Assembly (NCBI GenBank): GCA_003451635.1
Contig: DMAT01000294.1
Location: forward strand, 1 to 6,393
Length of the DNA stretch: 6,393 bases
Reading direction: 5' to 3'
Source: Syntrophus sp. (in: bacteria)
GTDB lineage: Bacteria > Desulfobacterota > Syntrophia > Syntrophales > UBA8958
Positions 1 to 5,088 of the stretch are shown in pieces. The notes beneath the pieces were generated by a model, which saw only the letters and a list, made by a program, of their open reading frames with translations, was not told the origin of the DNA and did no database searches. A program made the translations under genes and the position numbers. Each line of letters opens with the position of its first letter. Within the stretch, counting starts at the first letter, position 1.

Positions 1-34
1 TGGCAGTCGTATCGAAGTTTTTGAAGGTGTGTAA
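1..34 (+). CDS. rplW: 50S ribosomal protein L23, C-terminal end only (partial)
   Basis: Only the last ten codons and the TAA stop (32-34) are in the window. The reading frame that begins at base 2 gives GSRIEVFEGV before the stop, and this closely resembles the usual L23 C-terminus (…R-I-[DE]-F-F-E-G-V). L23 binds 23S rRNA domain III near the polypeptide exit tunnel and is a docking site for trigger factor and SRP; that is family knowledge, not visible here. The position directly upstream of rplB, with a 21-base gap, is exactly where rplW sits in the S10 operon, and this supports the call despite the short fragment. The rest of the gene lies before base 1. Confidence 0.85.
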   Translation, partial: GSRIEVFEGV

Positions 35-55
35 TAAGCTTTAAGGGAACGGATC

Positions 56-877
56 ATGGCAATCAAAACGTACAAACCGACATCACCAGGCAGACGATTT
101 CAGACTTGTTCTGATTTTGAGGAAATTACCGCCTCGAAGCCTGAAAAAAGCCTTTTGCGCCCGTTGAAGAAAAGCGGTGGGCGGAACGTCAATGGTCGAA
201 TGACGAGCCGGCATATCGGCGGCGGTCATAAACGGAGATACCGTCTTGTTGATTTCAGAAGAGATAAAATAGATATCCCGGCGCGAGTAGCGTCAATTGA
301 GTACGATCCCAACCGGTCGGCAAGGATTGCCTTGTTGAACTACGCGGACGGGGAGAAGCGTTATATTATTGCCCCGGATAAGATAGTTGTAGGAGATGTT
401 GTCGTTAGCGGCGAGAAGGCCGATATCAAGCCGGGTAACGCCATTCCCCTCAAAAACATTCCCTTGGGTACTCTGATACATAACGTGGAACTTAAAATCG
501 GCCGGGGTGGACAGATCATACGCAGCGCCGGTACTTATGGTCAACTGATGGCCAAGGAGGGGGGGTATGCGCAAGTACGCCTTCCTTCGGGCGAAGTCAG
601 AAAGATCATCCTCGCCTGCAAGGCTACCATAGGCCAGATTGGTAATATCGAACACGAAAACATAAGTATCGGCAAGGCGGGAAGAACGCGCTGGCTCGGT
701 AAGCGGCCCAAGGTAAGAGGCGTGGCCATGAATCCCGTCGATCATCCCATGGGTGGAGGAGAAGGAAAATCGTCGGGAGGGAGACATCCCTGCACTCCAT
801 GGGGAGTACCGACTAAAGGGCATAAAACAAGGACAAACAAAAGTACGGATAAATACATCGTAAAGAGAAGAGGTTAG
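56..877 (+). CDS. rplB: 50S ribosomal protein L2
   Basis: L2 is a primary 23S rRNA binding protein needed for subunit association and for a functional peptidyl transferase centre. The product is 273 residues, the same length as E. coli L2. Visible hallmarks are the N-terminal KPTSPGRR, the SGGRN…RHIGGGHKRRYR block (about residues 40-62), the EYDPNRSA strand of the OB-like domain (about 82-89), SAGTYGQ in the SH3-like domain, and the C-terminal MNPVDHP…GGGEG loop and KSTDKYIVKRR tail. The functionally important His of the DHP motif (H230 here, E. coli His229 in mature numbering) is present. The normally His residue two positions later is Met232, giving DHPMGGGEG. The ATG start follows AAGGGA at 43-48 with 7-base spacing. 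The gene follows rplW by 21 bases and precedes rpsS by 3. Residues 167-170 (KEGG) are encoded by a strong Shine-Dalgarno-like G-rich run. Confidence 0.99.
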   Translation: MAIKTYKPTSPGRRFQTCSDFEEITASKPEKSLLRPLKKSGGRNVNGRMTSRHIGGGHKRRYRLVDFRRDKIDIPARVASIEYDPNRSARIALLNYADGEKRYIIAPDKIVVGDVVVSGEKADIKPGNAIPLKNIPLGTLIHNVELKIGRGGQIIRSAGTYGQLMAKEGGYAQVRLPSGEVRKIILACKATIGQIGNIEHENISIGKAGRTRWLGKRPKVRGVAMNPVDHPMGGGEGKSSGGRHPCTPWGVPTKGHKTRTNKSTDKYIVKRRG

Positions 878-880
878 AAG

Positions 881-1162
881 GTGGCAAGGTCGGTAAGAAA
901 GGGTCCATACATCGAGGCTAAACTGCTTGAAAAAGTCAGGAAAGCAGAAGCGGCGGGGAGTAAGGCAGTCATAAAAACTTGGTCACGACGGTCGACGATC
1001 ACCCCTGATCTCATCAGTCACACATTCGCCGTCCATAACGGTAAAAAGTTCATTCCTGTTTTTGTAACGGAAAACATGGTTGGACATAAGCTGGGTGAGT
1101 TTGCTCCGACGAGGACCTTTTTTAGTCATGCCGGAGACAGGAAATCGAAGGTGAGAAGATAA
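881..1162 (+). CDS. rpsS: 30S ribosomal protein S19
   Basis: S19 sits in the head of the 30S subunit, contacts S13 and binds 16S rRNA near the A-site tRNA. The 93-residue product is of normal length. It carries the diagnostic N-terminus MARSVRKGPYI, the central TWSRRSTITPD motif (about residues 34-44), HNGKKFIPVFVTENMVGHKLGEF (about 52-74), and the basic tail. The start is GTG at 881. It is chosen because it gives the canonical MARS start and because AGAGG at 869-873, inside the end of rplB, lies 7 bases upstream. The rplB stop is only three bases before the start, so translation is probably coupled to L2. There is no sign of disruption. Confidence 0.98.
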   Translation: MARSVRKGPYIEAKLLEKVRKAEAAGSKAVIKTWSRRSTITPDLISHTFAVHNGKKFIPVFVTENMVGHKLGEFAPTRTFFSHAGDRKSKVRR

Positions 1163-1202
1163 TCCTGCCGTGTACGTGAGCGGTAAGGTTTGGAGTAAGG
1201 CT

Positions 1203-1535
1203 ATGGAAGCAAAGGCTGTTGCTAAATATATACGGATATCACCCCAGAAGGCGCGACTAGTCGTTGATCTTATCCGGGGGAAGAAGGTCGCGGAGGCCGA
1301 AAAAATACTTTCCTTTACAAGAAAGTATGGAGCCATGCTGGTGGGAAAGGTTCTTAAGTCTGCCATGGCCAACGCAAAACAAAACGCGAACATTGATGAA
1401 AATATTCTCTTTGTGAAGGAAGTTTTCGTTGATCAGGGCCCTTCGCTGAAGCGCTGGCGGGCAAGGGCTCAGGGCCGGGCGGCAGCGATTAAGAAGAGAA
1501 TGAGTCATATTACCGTGGTCCTTGACGAGGCATAG
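1203..1535 (+). CDS. rplV: 50S ribosomal protein L22
   Basis: L22 is an early 23S rRNA binding protein. Its long beta hairpin lines the nascent-peptide tunnel at the constriction and is where macrolide-resistance changes occur in other bacteria. From the ATG at 1203 the protein is 110 residues, the classic bacterial L22 length, beginning MEAKAVAKYIRISPQKARLVVDLIRGK. The C-terminal part has DQGPSLKRWRARAQGRAAAI (hairpin, about residues 76-95) and the SHITVVL end. An in-frame GTG at 1170 would add 11 residues (MYVSGKVWSKA). I prefer 1203 because GGAG at 1192-1195 is 7 bases upstream and the extension matches nothing in the family. With this start the gap from rpsS is 40 bases. No hairpin insertion or deletion of the kind linked to macrolide resistance is evident. 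Confidence 0.97.
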   Translation: MEAKAVAKYIRISPQKARLVVDLIRGKKVAEAEKILSFTRKYGAMLVGKVLKSAMANAKQNANIDENILFVKEVFVDQGPSLKRWRARAQGRAAAIKKRMSHITVVLDEA

Positions 1536-1545
1536 ATACATCTTT

Positions 1546-1551
1546 AGGAGG
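1546..1551 (+). promoter_or_regulatory. Strong ribosome binding site deciding the TTG start of rpsC
   Basis: AGGAGG, a full match to the core anti-Shine-Dalgarno complement, lies 7 bases before the TTG at 1559. It is among the strongest sites in the window, and it sits before one of the weakest start codons. This supports TTG as the true start, since no ATG or GTG nearby yields the conserved S3 N-terminus. Confidence 0.85.
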
Positions 1552-1558
1552 TGGGAGA

Positions 1559-2206
1559 TTGGGTCAGAAGGTTAATCCGATCGGTTTGAGACTGGGTGGT
1601 GTTAAAACATGGAAATCGCTTTGGTTTTCCGAGAAAAACTATAGTGAGCTCCTTCACGAAGATATCCGCATCCGCCGGTATCTCAAACAAAAACTCTATC
1701 ACGCCGGTATTTCAAGGATTGAGATCGAGAGGGCTGCGAATAAGGCTAAAGTCAATATCTATGCTGCCCGTCCCGGAATCATTATTGGCAAAAAGGGATC
1801 TGAAATAGAGAAGTTGAAGAAAGATCTCGAAACCGTCAGCACTAGCGACATTATTATTAATATTCTGGAAGTACGAAAGCCTGAGATTGACGCCCAACTC
1901 GTTGCAGAAAACGTCGCCCAGCAATTGGAGCGAAGAATTGCCTTCCGCCGGGCCATGAGGAAGGGTGTAAACTCATCCATGAAGTTTGGAGCAAAGGGTA
2001 TACGTGTCAACTGCTCGGGAAGACTCGGAGGCGCGGAAATGGCCAGGGCCGAGTGGTATCGTGAAGGGCGCGTTCCCCTGCATACGTTGCGGGCCGATAT
2101 TGACTGGGGTTTTGCAGAGGCGAAGACCGCATATGGTAAAATAGGTGTGAAAGTCTTTATATTTCATGGTGAAATACTTAAAACCAAAAGCGAGCGCGAA
2201 CGATAG
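1559..2206 (+). CDS. rpsC: 30S ribosomal protein S3
   Basis: S3 lies at the mRNA entry channel of the 30S subunit and, with S4 and S5, contributes to unwinding mRNA structure. The 215-residue protein begins MGQKVNPIGLRLG. It has a type 2 KH domain with the GxxG loop IIGKKGSEI (GKKG at residues 77-80), the basic FRRAM block holding R130, R131, R134 and K135 that aligns with the helicase-active residues of E. coli S3, and the C-terminal domain SGRLGGAE…REGRVPLHTLRADIDWG (about 154-184). It is somewhat shorter than E. coli S3 (233), the difference being the missing acidic/basic tail; this is common outside gamma-proteobacteria. The start is a TTG, fixed by AGGAGG 7 bases upstream and by the conserved MGQKVNP. 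It follows rplV by 23 bases. Confidence 0.98.
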   Translation: MGQKVNPIGLRLGGVKTWKSLWFSEKNYSELLHEDIRIRRYLKQKLYHAGISRIEIERAANKAKVNIYAARPGIIIGKKGSEIEKLKKDLETVSTSDIIINILEVRKPEIDAQLVAENVAQQLERRIAFRRAMRKGVNSSMKFGAKGIRVNCSGRLGGAEMARAEWYREGRVPLHTLRADIDWGFAEAKTAYGKIGVKVFIFHGEILKTKSERER

Positions 2207-2248
2207 ACCTAAGATTGAGCAAGGAATTCAGACAGGGGTTTTTGAACC

Positions 2249-2671
2249 ATGTTAATGCCGAAAAGGGTAAAATATAGAAAGCCGCAGCGGGGCCGCATGA
2301 CGGGTCAGGCAACGAGGGGCAATACTGTAGACTTCGGAGAGTTCGGACTACAGGCAACGGAGTGCGGCTGGGTAACAGCAAGACAAATTGAATCGGCTCG
2401 GGTGGCGATGACTAGGCACGTAAAGCGGGGCGGGAAGATATGGATTCGGGTTTTTCCTCATAAGGCCGTGACAAAGAAACCTGCAGAGACCCGCATGGGA
2501 AAAGGAAAGGGCGCTCCGGAAGAATGGGTGGCTGTTGTCAAACCGGGAATGATCCTTTATGAAATGCGCGGTGTTTCCCCGGAAATAGCCAAGGAAGCCT
2601 TCCGCCTTGCAGCCCATAAACTACCTATTGGAGTCAAGTTTTTAGCAACGGAGATGGCTGATGAAAGTTAA
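2249..2671 (+). CDS. rplP: 50S ribosomal protein L16
   Basis: L16 binds 23S rRNA near the A site and helps position aminoacyl-tRNA; it is a late assembly protein of the 50S. The 140-residue product has the standard start MLMPKRVKYRKPQRGRM, the TARQIESARVAMTR helix (about residues 43-56), the GGKIWIRVFPHK strand (61-72), and TRMGKGKG (81-88). The arginine in that last motif (R82) corresponds to the one hydroxylated by RoxA/YcfD in E. coli. The C-terminal part EAFRLAAHKLPI is typical. ATG 2249 rather than ATG 2255 is chosen because MLMPKR is the common family N-terminus and AGGGG at 2234-2238 is upstream with 10-base spacing. It follows rpsC by 42 bases and its end overlaps rpmC by 11 bases. 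Confidence 0.98.
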   Translation: MLMPKRVKYRKPQRGRMTGQATRGNTVDFGEFGLQATECGWVTARQIESARVAMTRHVKRGGKIWIRVFPHKAVTKKPAETRMGKGKGAPEEWVAVVKPGMILYEMRGVSPEIAKEAFRLAAHKLPIGVKFLATEMADES

Positions 2672-2852
2672 TGAGCTGAGGGATCTGAGCATCGATGAAT
2701 TACAGCAGAAAAACCAGGAGCTTGATGAAGAGCTCTTTCGGTTGAAGATTCGTCATACCTCCGGTCAATTGGATTCTCCTGCTACGTTGGGCCAAACTAG
2801 GAAAAGCATAGCCCGTATCAAGACTGTCTTGAGACAGAAGGAGGGTCAGTAG
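2661..2852 (+). CDS. rpmC: 50S ribosomal protein L29
   Basis: L29 is a small 50S protein next to L23 at the tunnel exit. The 63-residue product is almost wholly helical, as the family is: two long charged helices with the N-terminal motif MKVNELRDLS.DEL, the middle ELFRLKIRHTSGQLDSPATL (about residues 25-44), and RKSIARIKTVLRQKE at the end. The ATG overlaps the last 11 bases of rplP in a different frame (ATGAAAGTTAA). GGAG at 2650-2653, inside rplP, provides the ribosome binding site at 7-base spacing. The overlap makes translational coupling with L16 likely. The stop is only two bases before the rpsQ start. Confidence 0.97.
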   Translation: MKVNELRDLSIDELQQKNQELDEELFRLKIRHTSGQLDSPATLGQTRKSIARIKTVLRQKEGQ

Positions 2853-2854
2853 TA

Positions 2855-3112
2855 ATGGAAGGCCGGGGGAACCAAAGAACGATGAAGGGTGTGGTGGTCA
2901 GCAGCAAAATGGAAAAAACCATAGTTGTTCGTACGGAGCGCTTGGTTAAACACGCTGTTTTCCATAAATATATAAGACAATATGCGAAATACAAGGCCCA
3001 CGATGAAGGCAATCAGTGTCGTGTCGGGGATAAGGTTCTCATTGTTGAATCTCGGCCACTGAGCAGGGACAAGCGGTGGCGAATGCGGACCATTCTGGAA
3101 CGAGCCAAGTAG
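2855..3112 (+). CDS. rpsQ: 30S ribosomal protein S17
   Basis: S17 is an OB-fold protein that binds 16S rRNA early in assembly. The product has 85 residues, close to the usual 80-90. It shows KGVVVSSKMEKTIVVRTERLVKH (about residues 11-33), HKYIRQYAKYKAHDEGNQCRVGDKV and the ESRPLSRDKRWR signature (about 66-77). ATG 2855 is supported by AAGGAGGG at 2838-2845, an excellent site 9 bases upstream within the end of rpmC. A second in-frame ATG at 2882 would give the more usual MKGVVVS start but lacks a comparable site, so the protein probably carries a short basic extension (MEGRGNQRT). In E. coli this gene ends the S10 operon; here the next gene follows after 32 bases. Confidence 0.97.
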   Translation: MEGRGNQRTMKGVVVSSKMEKTIVVRTERLVKHAVFHKYIRQYAKYKAHDEGNQCRVGDKVLIVESRPLSRDKRWRMRTILERAK

Positions 3113-3144
3113 GATTGGGACTTTTGTGAAGGCGGAGCAGTATT

Positions 3145-3513
3145 ATGATTCAGATGCAGACCATTCTAAATGTGGCAGACAACTCGGGTGCAAAGAAAGT
3201 TGCCTGCATCAAAGTTCTGGGGGGGTCGAAGAGGCGCTATGCCAGTGTTGGCGATGTTATCGTGGTATCGGTAAAGGAAGCCATTCCCAATTCTAAGGTT
3301 AAGAAAGGGGATGTCATGAAAGCCGTCATCGTCCGCACGGTGAAAGAGGTGCGAAGGCAGGATGGGTCTTATCTGAAATTTGATGATAATTCAGCCGTCC
3401 TGATCTCTAACCAGATGGAGCCGATCGGAACCAGGATATTTGGCCCCGTGGCTCGGGAACTGAGAGCAAAGCAGTTCATGAAAATCATCTCTTTGGCCCC
3501 TGAGGTACTCTAA
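3145..3513 (+). CDS. rplN: 50S ribosomal protein L14
   Basis: L14 binds 23S rRNA at the subunit interface, takes part in intersubunit bridges and is the target of the silencing factor RsfS. The 122-residue product has the normal length and begins MIQMQTILNVADNSGAKK. The VLGGSKRRYASVGDVIVVSVKEA block (about residues 24-46), KGDVMKAVIVRT and the C-terminal RIFGPVARELR…KIISLAPEVL are all textbook. GGAG at 3134-3137 lies 7 bases before the ATG. This is the first gene of the E. coli spc operon, but here I see no promoter or terminator in the 32 bases before it. The VLGGS codons contain a run of seven G (3219-3225). Confidence 0.98.
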   Translation: MIQMQTILNVADNSGAKKVACIKVLGGSKRRYASVGDVIVVSVKEAIPNSKVKKGDVMKAVIVRTVKEVRRQDGSYLKFDDNSAVLISNQMEPIGTRIFGPVARELRAKQFMKIISLAPEVL

Positions 3514-3538
3514 GGGATAGACGGACGGATATGGAAAC

Positions 3539-3544
3539 AAGGAA
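3539..3544 (+). promoter_or_regulatory. Ribosome binding site favouring ATG 3552 for rplX
   Basis: AAGGAA lies 7 bases before ATG 3552 and downstream of the alternative ATG 3531. Because it falls between the two candidates, it can only serve the second, so it argues for the shorter L24. The alternative start cannot be excluded. Confidence 0.6.
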
Positions 3545-3551
3545 CGAAAAA

Positions 3552-3872
3552 ATGCATGGGACGCAGTTAAAAAAGGGAGATACGGTGAAGGTCATTGCCG
3601 GCAAGGAAAAGGGTAAGACCGGCAAGATCATCAAAATTATAAAGGATAAGGATCGCATAATTGTTGAGAAACTCAACTTTGTCAAGCGACATCAACGTCC
3701 GGATGCTAAGGGTAAAGGAGGTATAGTGGAAAAGGAAGGACCCATCCACATTACTAATGTTTCCTATTTGTGCAGCAAATGCGATGGCGGTGTGAGACTC
3801 GGTCACAAAATCCTGGATGATGGGCAAAAGGTCCGTATCTGTAAGAAATGTAAAGAGATATTAGACGCATAG
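3552..3872 (+). CDS. rplX: 50S ribosomal protein L24 with C-terminal zinc ribbon
   Basis: L24 is one of the two assembly initiator proteins of the 50S subunit. From ATG 3552 it has 106 residues: a KOW/SH3-like domain (LKKGDTVKVIAGKEKGKTGKI, about 6-26), the KRHQRPDAKGKGGIVEKEGPIHITNV segment (45-70), then a four-cysteine ribbon C74-x2-C77…C97-x2-C100. E. coli L24 lacks these cysteines; Thermus-type L24 has them, and zinc binding is the likely role. An in-frame ATG at 3531 would add seven residues (METRNEK). I prefer 3552 because AAGGAA (3539-3544) lies 7 bases upstream and the length fits the family. Upstream of 3531 only AGGGA with a 14-base gap is seen. An internal AAGGAGGT next to an in-frame GTG (3726) occurs at the GGIV codons. 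Confidence 0.95.
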   Translation: MHGTQLKKGDTVKVIAGKEKGKTGKIIKIIKDKDRIIVEKLNFVKRHQRPDAKGKGGIVEKEGPIHITNVSYLCSKCDGGVRLGHKILDDGQKVRICKKCKEILDA

Positions 3873-3875
3873 GTC

Positions 3876-3883
3876 GATCAATA
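3876..3883 (+). repeat. Intergenic octamer GATCAATA, copy 1 (rplX-rplE)
   Basis: GATCAATA between the rplX stop and the rplE start, with its last A being the first base of the rplE ATG. Identical octamers occur in two other gaps of this cluster (4637 and 6048). Function unknown. Confidence 0.4.
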
Positions 3884-4422
3884 TGGCAAGACTCAAAGAG
3901 TATTATCAAAAAGAAGTGGTTTCGGCGTTGATCGCGAAGTTCCATTACAAGAATGTGATGGAGGTACCGAGGCTGCAAAAAATAGTTCTTAACATGGGAC
4001 TCGGTGAAGCCATTCAGAATGCCAAAATTCTGGATATCGCCGCCCAGGAACTGTCCACTATTACGGGGCAAAAACCTGTTATCACGAAAGCGAAGAAATC
4101 CATCGCTACCTTCAAGCTCCGTCAGGGGATGTCCATTGGTTGCCGGGTGACCCTCAGGCGAGAAAGAATGTTTGAATTCTTTGACCGCCTGGTAAATATT
4201 AATTTACCCCGGGTCCGGGACTTCCGTGGAATTGCCCCCAAGTCATTTGACGGCAGAGGAAATTTTGCCCTGGGACTCAAGGAACAGATCATCTTCCCGG
4301 AGATCGAGTACGACAAAATAGATAAAGTCCGGGGTATGAATGTGGTTATTGTGACGACGGCAAAAACGGATGAAGAAGCCCGGGAGCTTTTAAGGCTTAT
4401 GGGCATGCCTTTCAGAAATTAG
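3883..4422 (+). CDS. rplE: 50S ribosomal protein L5
   Basis: L5 binds 5S rRNA together with L18 and forms the central protuberance, contacting P-site tRNA and S13. The 179-residue product matches the usual 178-180. It shows LKEYYQKEVV at the N-terminus, the strand VPRLQKIVLNMGLGEA (about residues 28-43), GQKPVITKAKKSIATFKLRQGMSIGCRVTLR (about 63-93), and the late motif LPRVRDFRGI…FDGRGNFALGLKEQIIFPEI. The ATG is only 10 bases after the rplX stop. The only upstream purine match is AGG at 3871-3873, overlapping that stop, which is the weakest ribosome binding site in the window, so initiation probably depends on ribosomes finishing rplX. In E. coli the S8 repressor binds around this start; I see no obvious S8-type helix here by eye. 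Confidence 0.98.
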   Translation: MARLKEYYQKEVVSALIAKFHYKNVMEVPRLQKIVLNMGLGEAIQNAKILDIAAQELSTITGQKPVITKAKKSIATFKLRQGMSIGCRVTLRRERMFEFFDRLVNINLPRVRDFRGIAPKSFDGRGNFALGLKEQIIFPEIEYDKIDKVRGMNVVIVTTAKTDEEARELLRLMGMPFRN

Positions 4423-4437
4423 GCCGAAATAGCGGCT

Positions 4438-4443
4438 GGAGGA
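4438..4443 (+). promoter_or_regulatory. Strong ribosome binding site for the GTG start of rpsN
   Basis: GGAGGA with 8-base spacing to GTG 4452. It directly follows a small potential hairpin (GCCG 4423-4426 with CGGC 4433-4436, loop AAATAG), so pairing could affect access to it. Confidence 0.8.
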
Positions 4444-4451
4444 ATAGAAGC

Positions 4452-4637
4452 GTGGCGAAGAAATCACTTATCGCAAAAGCAAAAAGGAAACTGAAATTTT
4501 CGGTCCGACAGTACAACCGCTGTCCTTTGTGCGGAAGGCCACGGGCGTATTATCGCAAGTTTGATATGTGCAGGATATGTCTAAGAAATCTTGCCACCAA
4601 AGGGGAGCTCCCCGGGGTAATCAAAGCCAGCTGGTAG
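4452..4637 (+). CDS. rpsN: 30S ribosomal protein S14, short zinc-binding type (uS14, type Z)
   Basis: S14 binds in the head of the 30S subunit near S3, S10 and S19. This 61-residue version is the short zinc form: cysteines at 24, 27, 40 and 43 form CPLC…CRIC, followed by LRNLATKGELPGVIKASW, the standard ending. The longer zinc-free S14 of E. coli (about 100 residues) is not present in the window. The start is GTG 4452, supported by GGAGGA at 4438-4443, 8 bases upstream, and by the family start MAKKSLI. It follows rplE by 29 bases in the normal L5-S14-S8 order. Many genomes keep a zinc-free S14 paralogue elsewhere for zinc starvation; that cannot be assessed here. Confidence 0.98.
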   Translation: MAKKSLIAKAKRKLKFSVRQYNRCPLCGRPRAYYRKFDMCRICLRNLATKGELPGVIKASW

Positions 4638-4644
4638 ATCAATA
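4637..4644 (+). repeat. Intergenic octamer GATCAATA, copy 2 (rpsN-rpsH)
   Basis: GATCAATA starting at the last base of the rpsN stop codon and running straight into the AAAGGAG ribosome binding site of rpsH. It shares a ninth base (A) with the copy at 6048. Function unknown. Confidence 0.4.
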
Positions 4645-4658
4645 AAGGAGCCATACTC

Positions 4659-5060
4659 ATGGGAATGACCGATCCAATAGCAGATATGTTGACCAGAATC
4701 CGAAATGCCAATCGGATGCATTTTAAAACCGTGGATATTCTCTCGTCAAAAATGAACGCAAACATTGCCGAAGTTTTGAAAAAGGCGGGTTTCATCACGG
4801 GATATGAACTCAAGAAGGATAAATATGATCGGGAAAATTTGCGAATAGAGCTCGTTTATCCCGATTCCAGGAATTTCGTTCTGACAGACATTCAGAGGGT
4901 CAGCAAGCCGGGCAGGAGGGTTTATGTCCACAGCCAGGACATCCCCAAGGTATTGAACGGGTATGGCATTGCGATTCTGTCTACGTCCCGGGGGATAATG
5001 ACGGATCAAGAAGCAAGGGATTCGAAGGTTGGTGGAGAAATTCTCTGTAAGGTGTGGTAA
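4659..5060 (+). CDS. rpsH: 30S ribosomal protein S8
   Basis: S8 binds the central domain of 16S rRNA (helix 21) and, in E. coli, also represses translation of the spc operon by binding its mRNA near the L5 start. The 133-residue product has the N-terminus MTDPIADMLTRIRNA, the middle KKAGFITGYEL (about residues 42-52), the C-terminal domain RVSKPGRRVYV (about 80-90), and the signature ILSTSRGIMTDQEAR (about 107-121), which carries the rRNA-contacting STSRG turn. ATG 4659 is preceded by AAAGGAG at 4644-4650 with 8-base spacing, a better fit than ATG 4665. It follows rpsN by 21 bases. A 7-bp inverted repeat starts at its last stop-codon base. Confidence 0.98.
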   Translation: MGMTDPIADMLTRIRNANRMHFKTVDILSSKMNANIAEVLKKAGFITGYELKKDKYDRENLRIELVYPDSRNFVLTDIQRVSKPGRRVYVHSQDIPKVLNGYGIAILSTSRGIMTDQEARDSKVGGEILCKVW

Positions 5061-5088
5061 CCGTATCTGAGGATATTGTGAATACGGT
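5060..5088 (+). promoter_or_regulatory. Inverted repeat / candidate mRNA hairpin beside the rplF ribosome binding site
   Basis: ACCGTAT (5060-5066) and ATACGGT (5082-5088) are perfect 7-base inverted repeats with a 15-base loop. The 5' arm begins at the last base of the rpsH stop codon, and the 3' arm ends one base before CGGGAG, the rplF ribosome binding site. There is no U-run after it, so it is not a rho-independent terminator. A regulatory or RNA-processing role is inference only; a stem of this length can arise by chance. Confidence 0.35.

Noticed and set aside
293..823. 176-codon open frame on the minus strand opposite rplB
   Set aside because: It lies wholly inside an unmistakable L2 gene, shows no recognisable family, and open antisense frames are common opposite ribosomal protein codon usage.
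1170..1202. Upstream in-frame GTG giving a longer L22
   Set aside because: The added residues match no L22 N-terminus, and ATG 1203 has a good ribosome binding site and gives the standard 110-residue length.
983..1393. 136-codon minus-strand frame with hydrophobic-looking N-terminus opposite rpsS/rplV
   Set aside because: The hydrophobic residues are the reverse-complement reading of Lys/Glu-rich L22 codons; no family resemblance.
5060..5088. Inverted repeat after rpsH as a rho-independent terminator
   Set aside because: The stem is short and AT-containing, the loop is long, and no T-run follows; the operon clearly continues into rplF.
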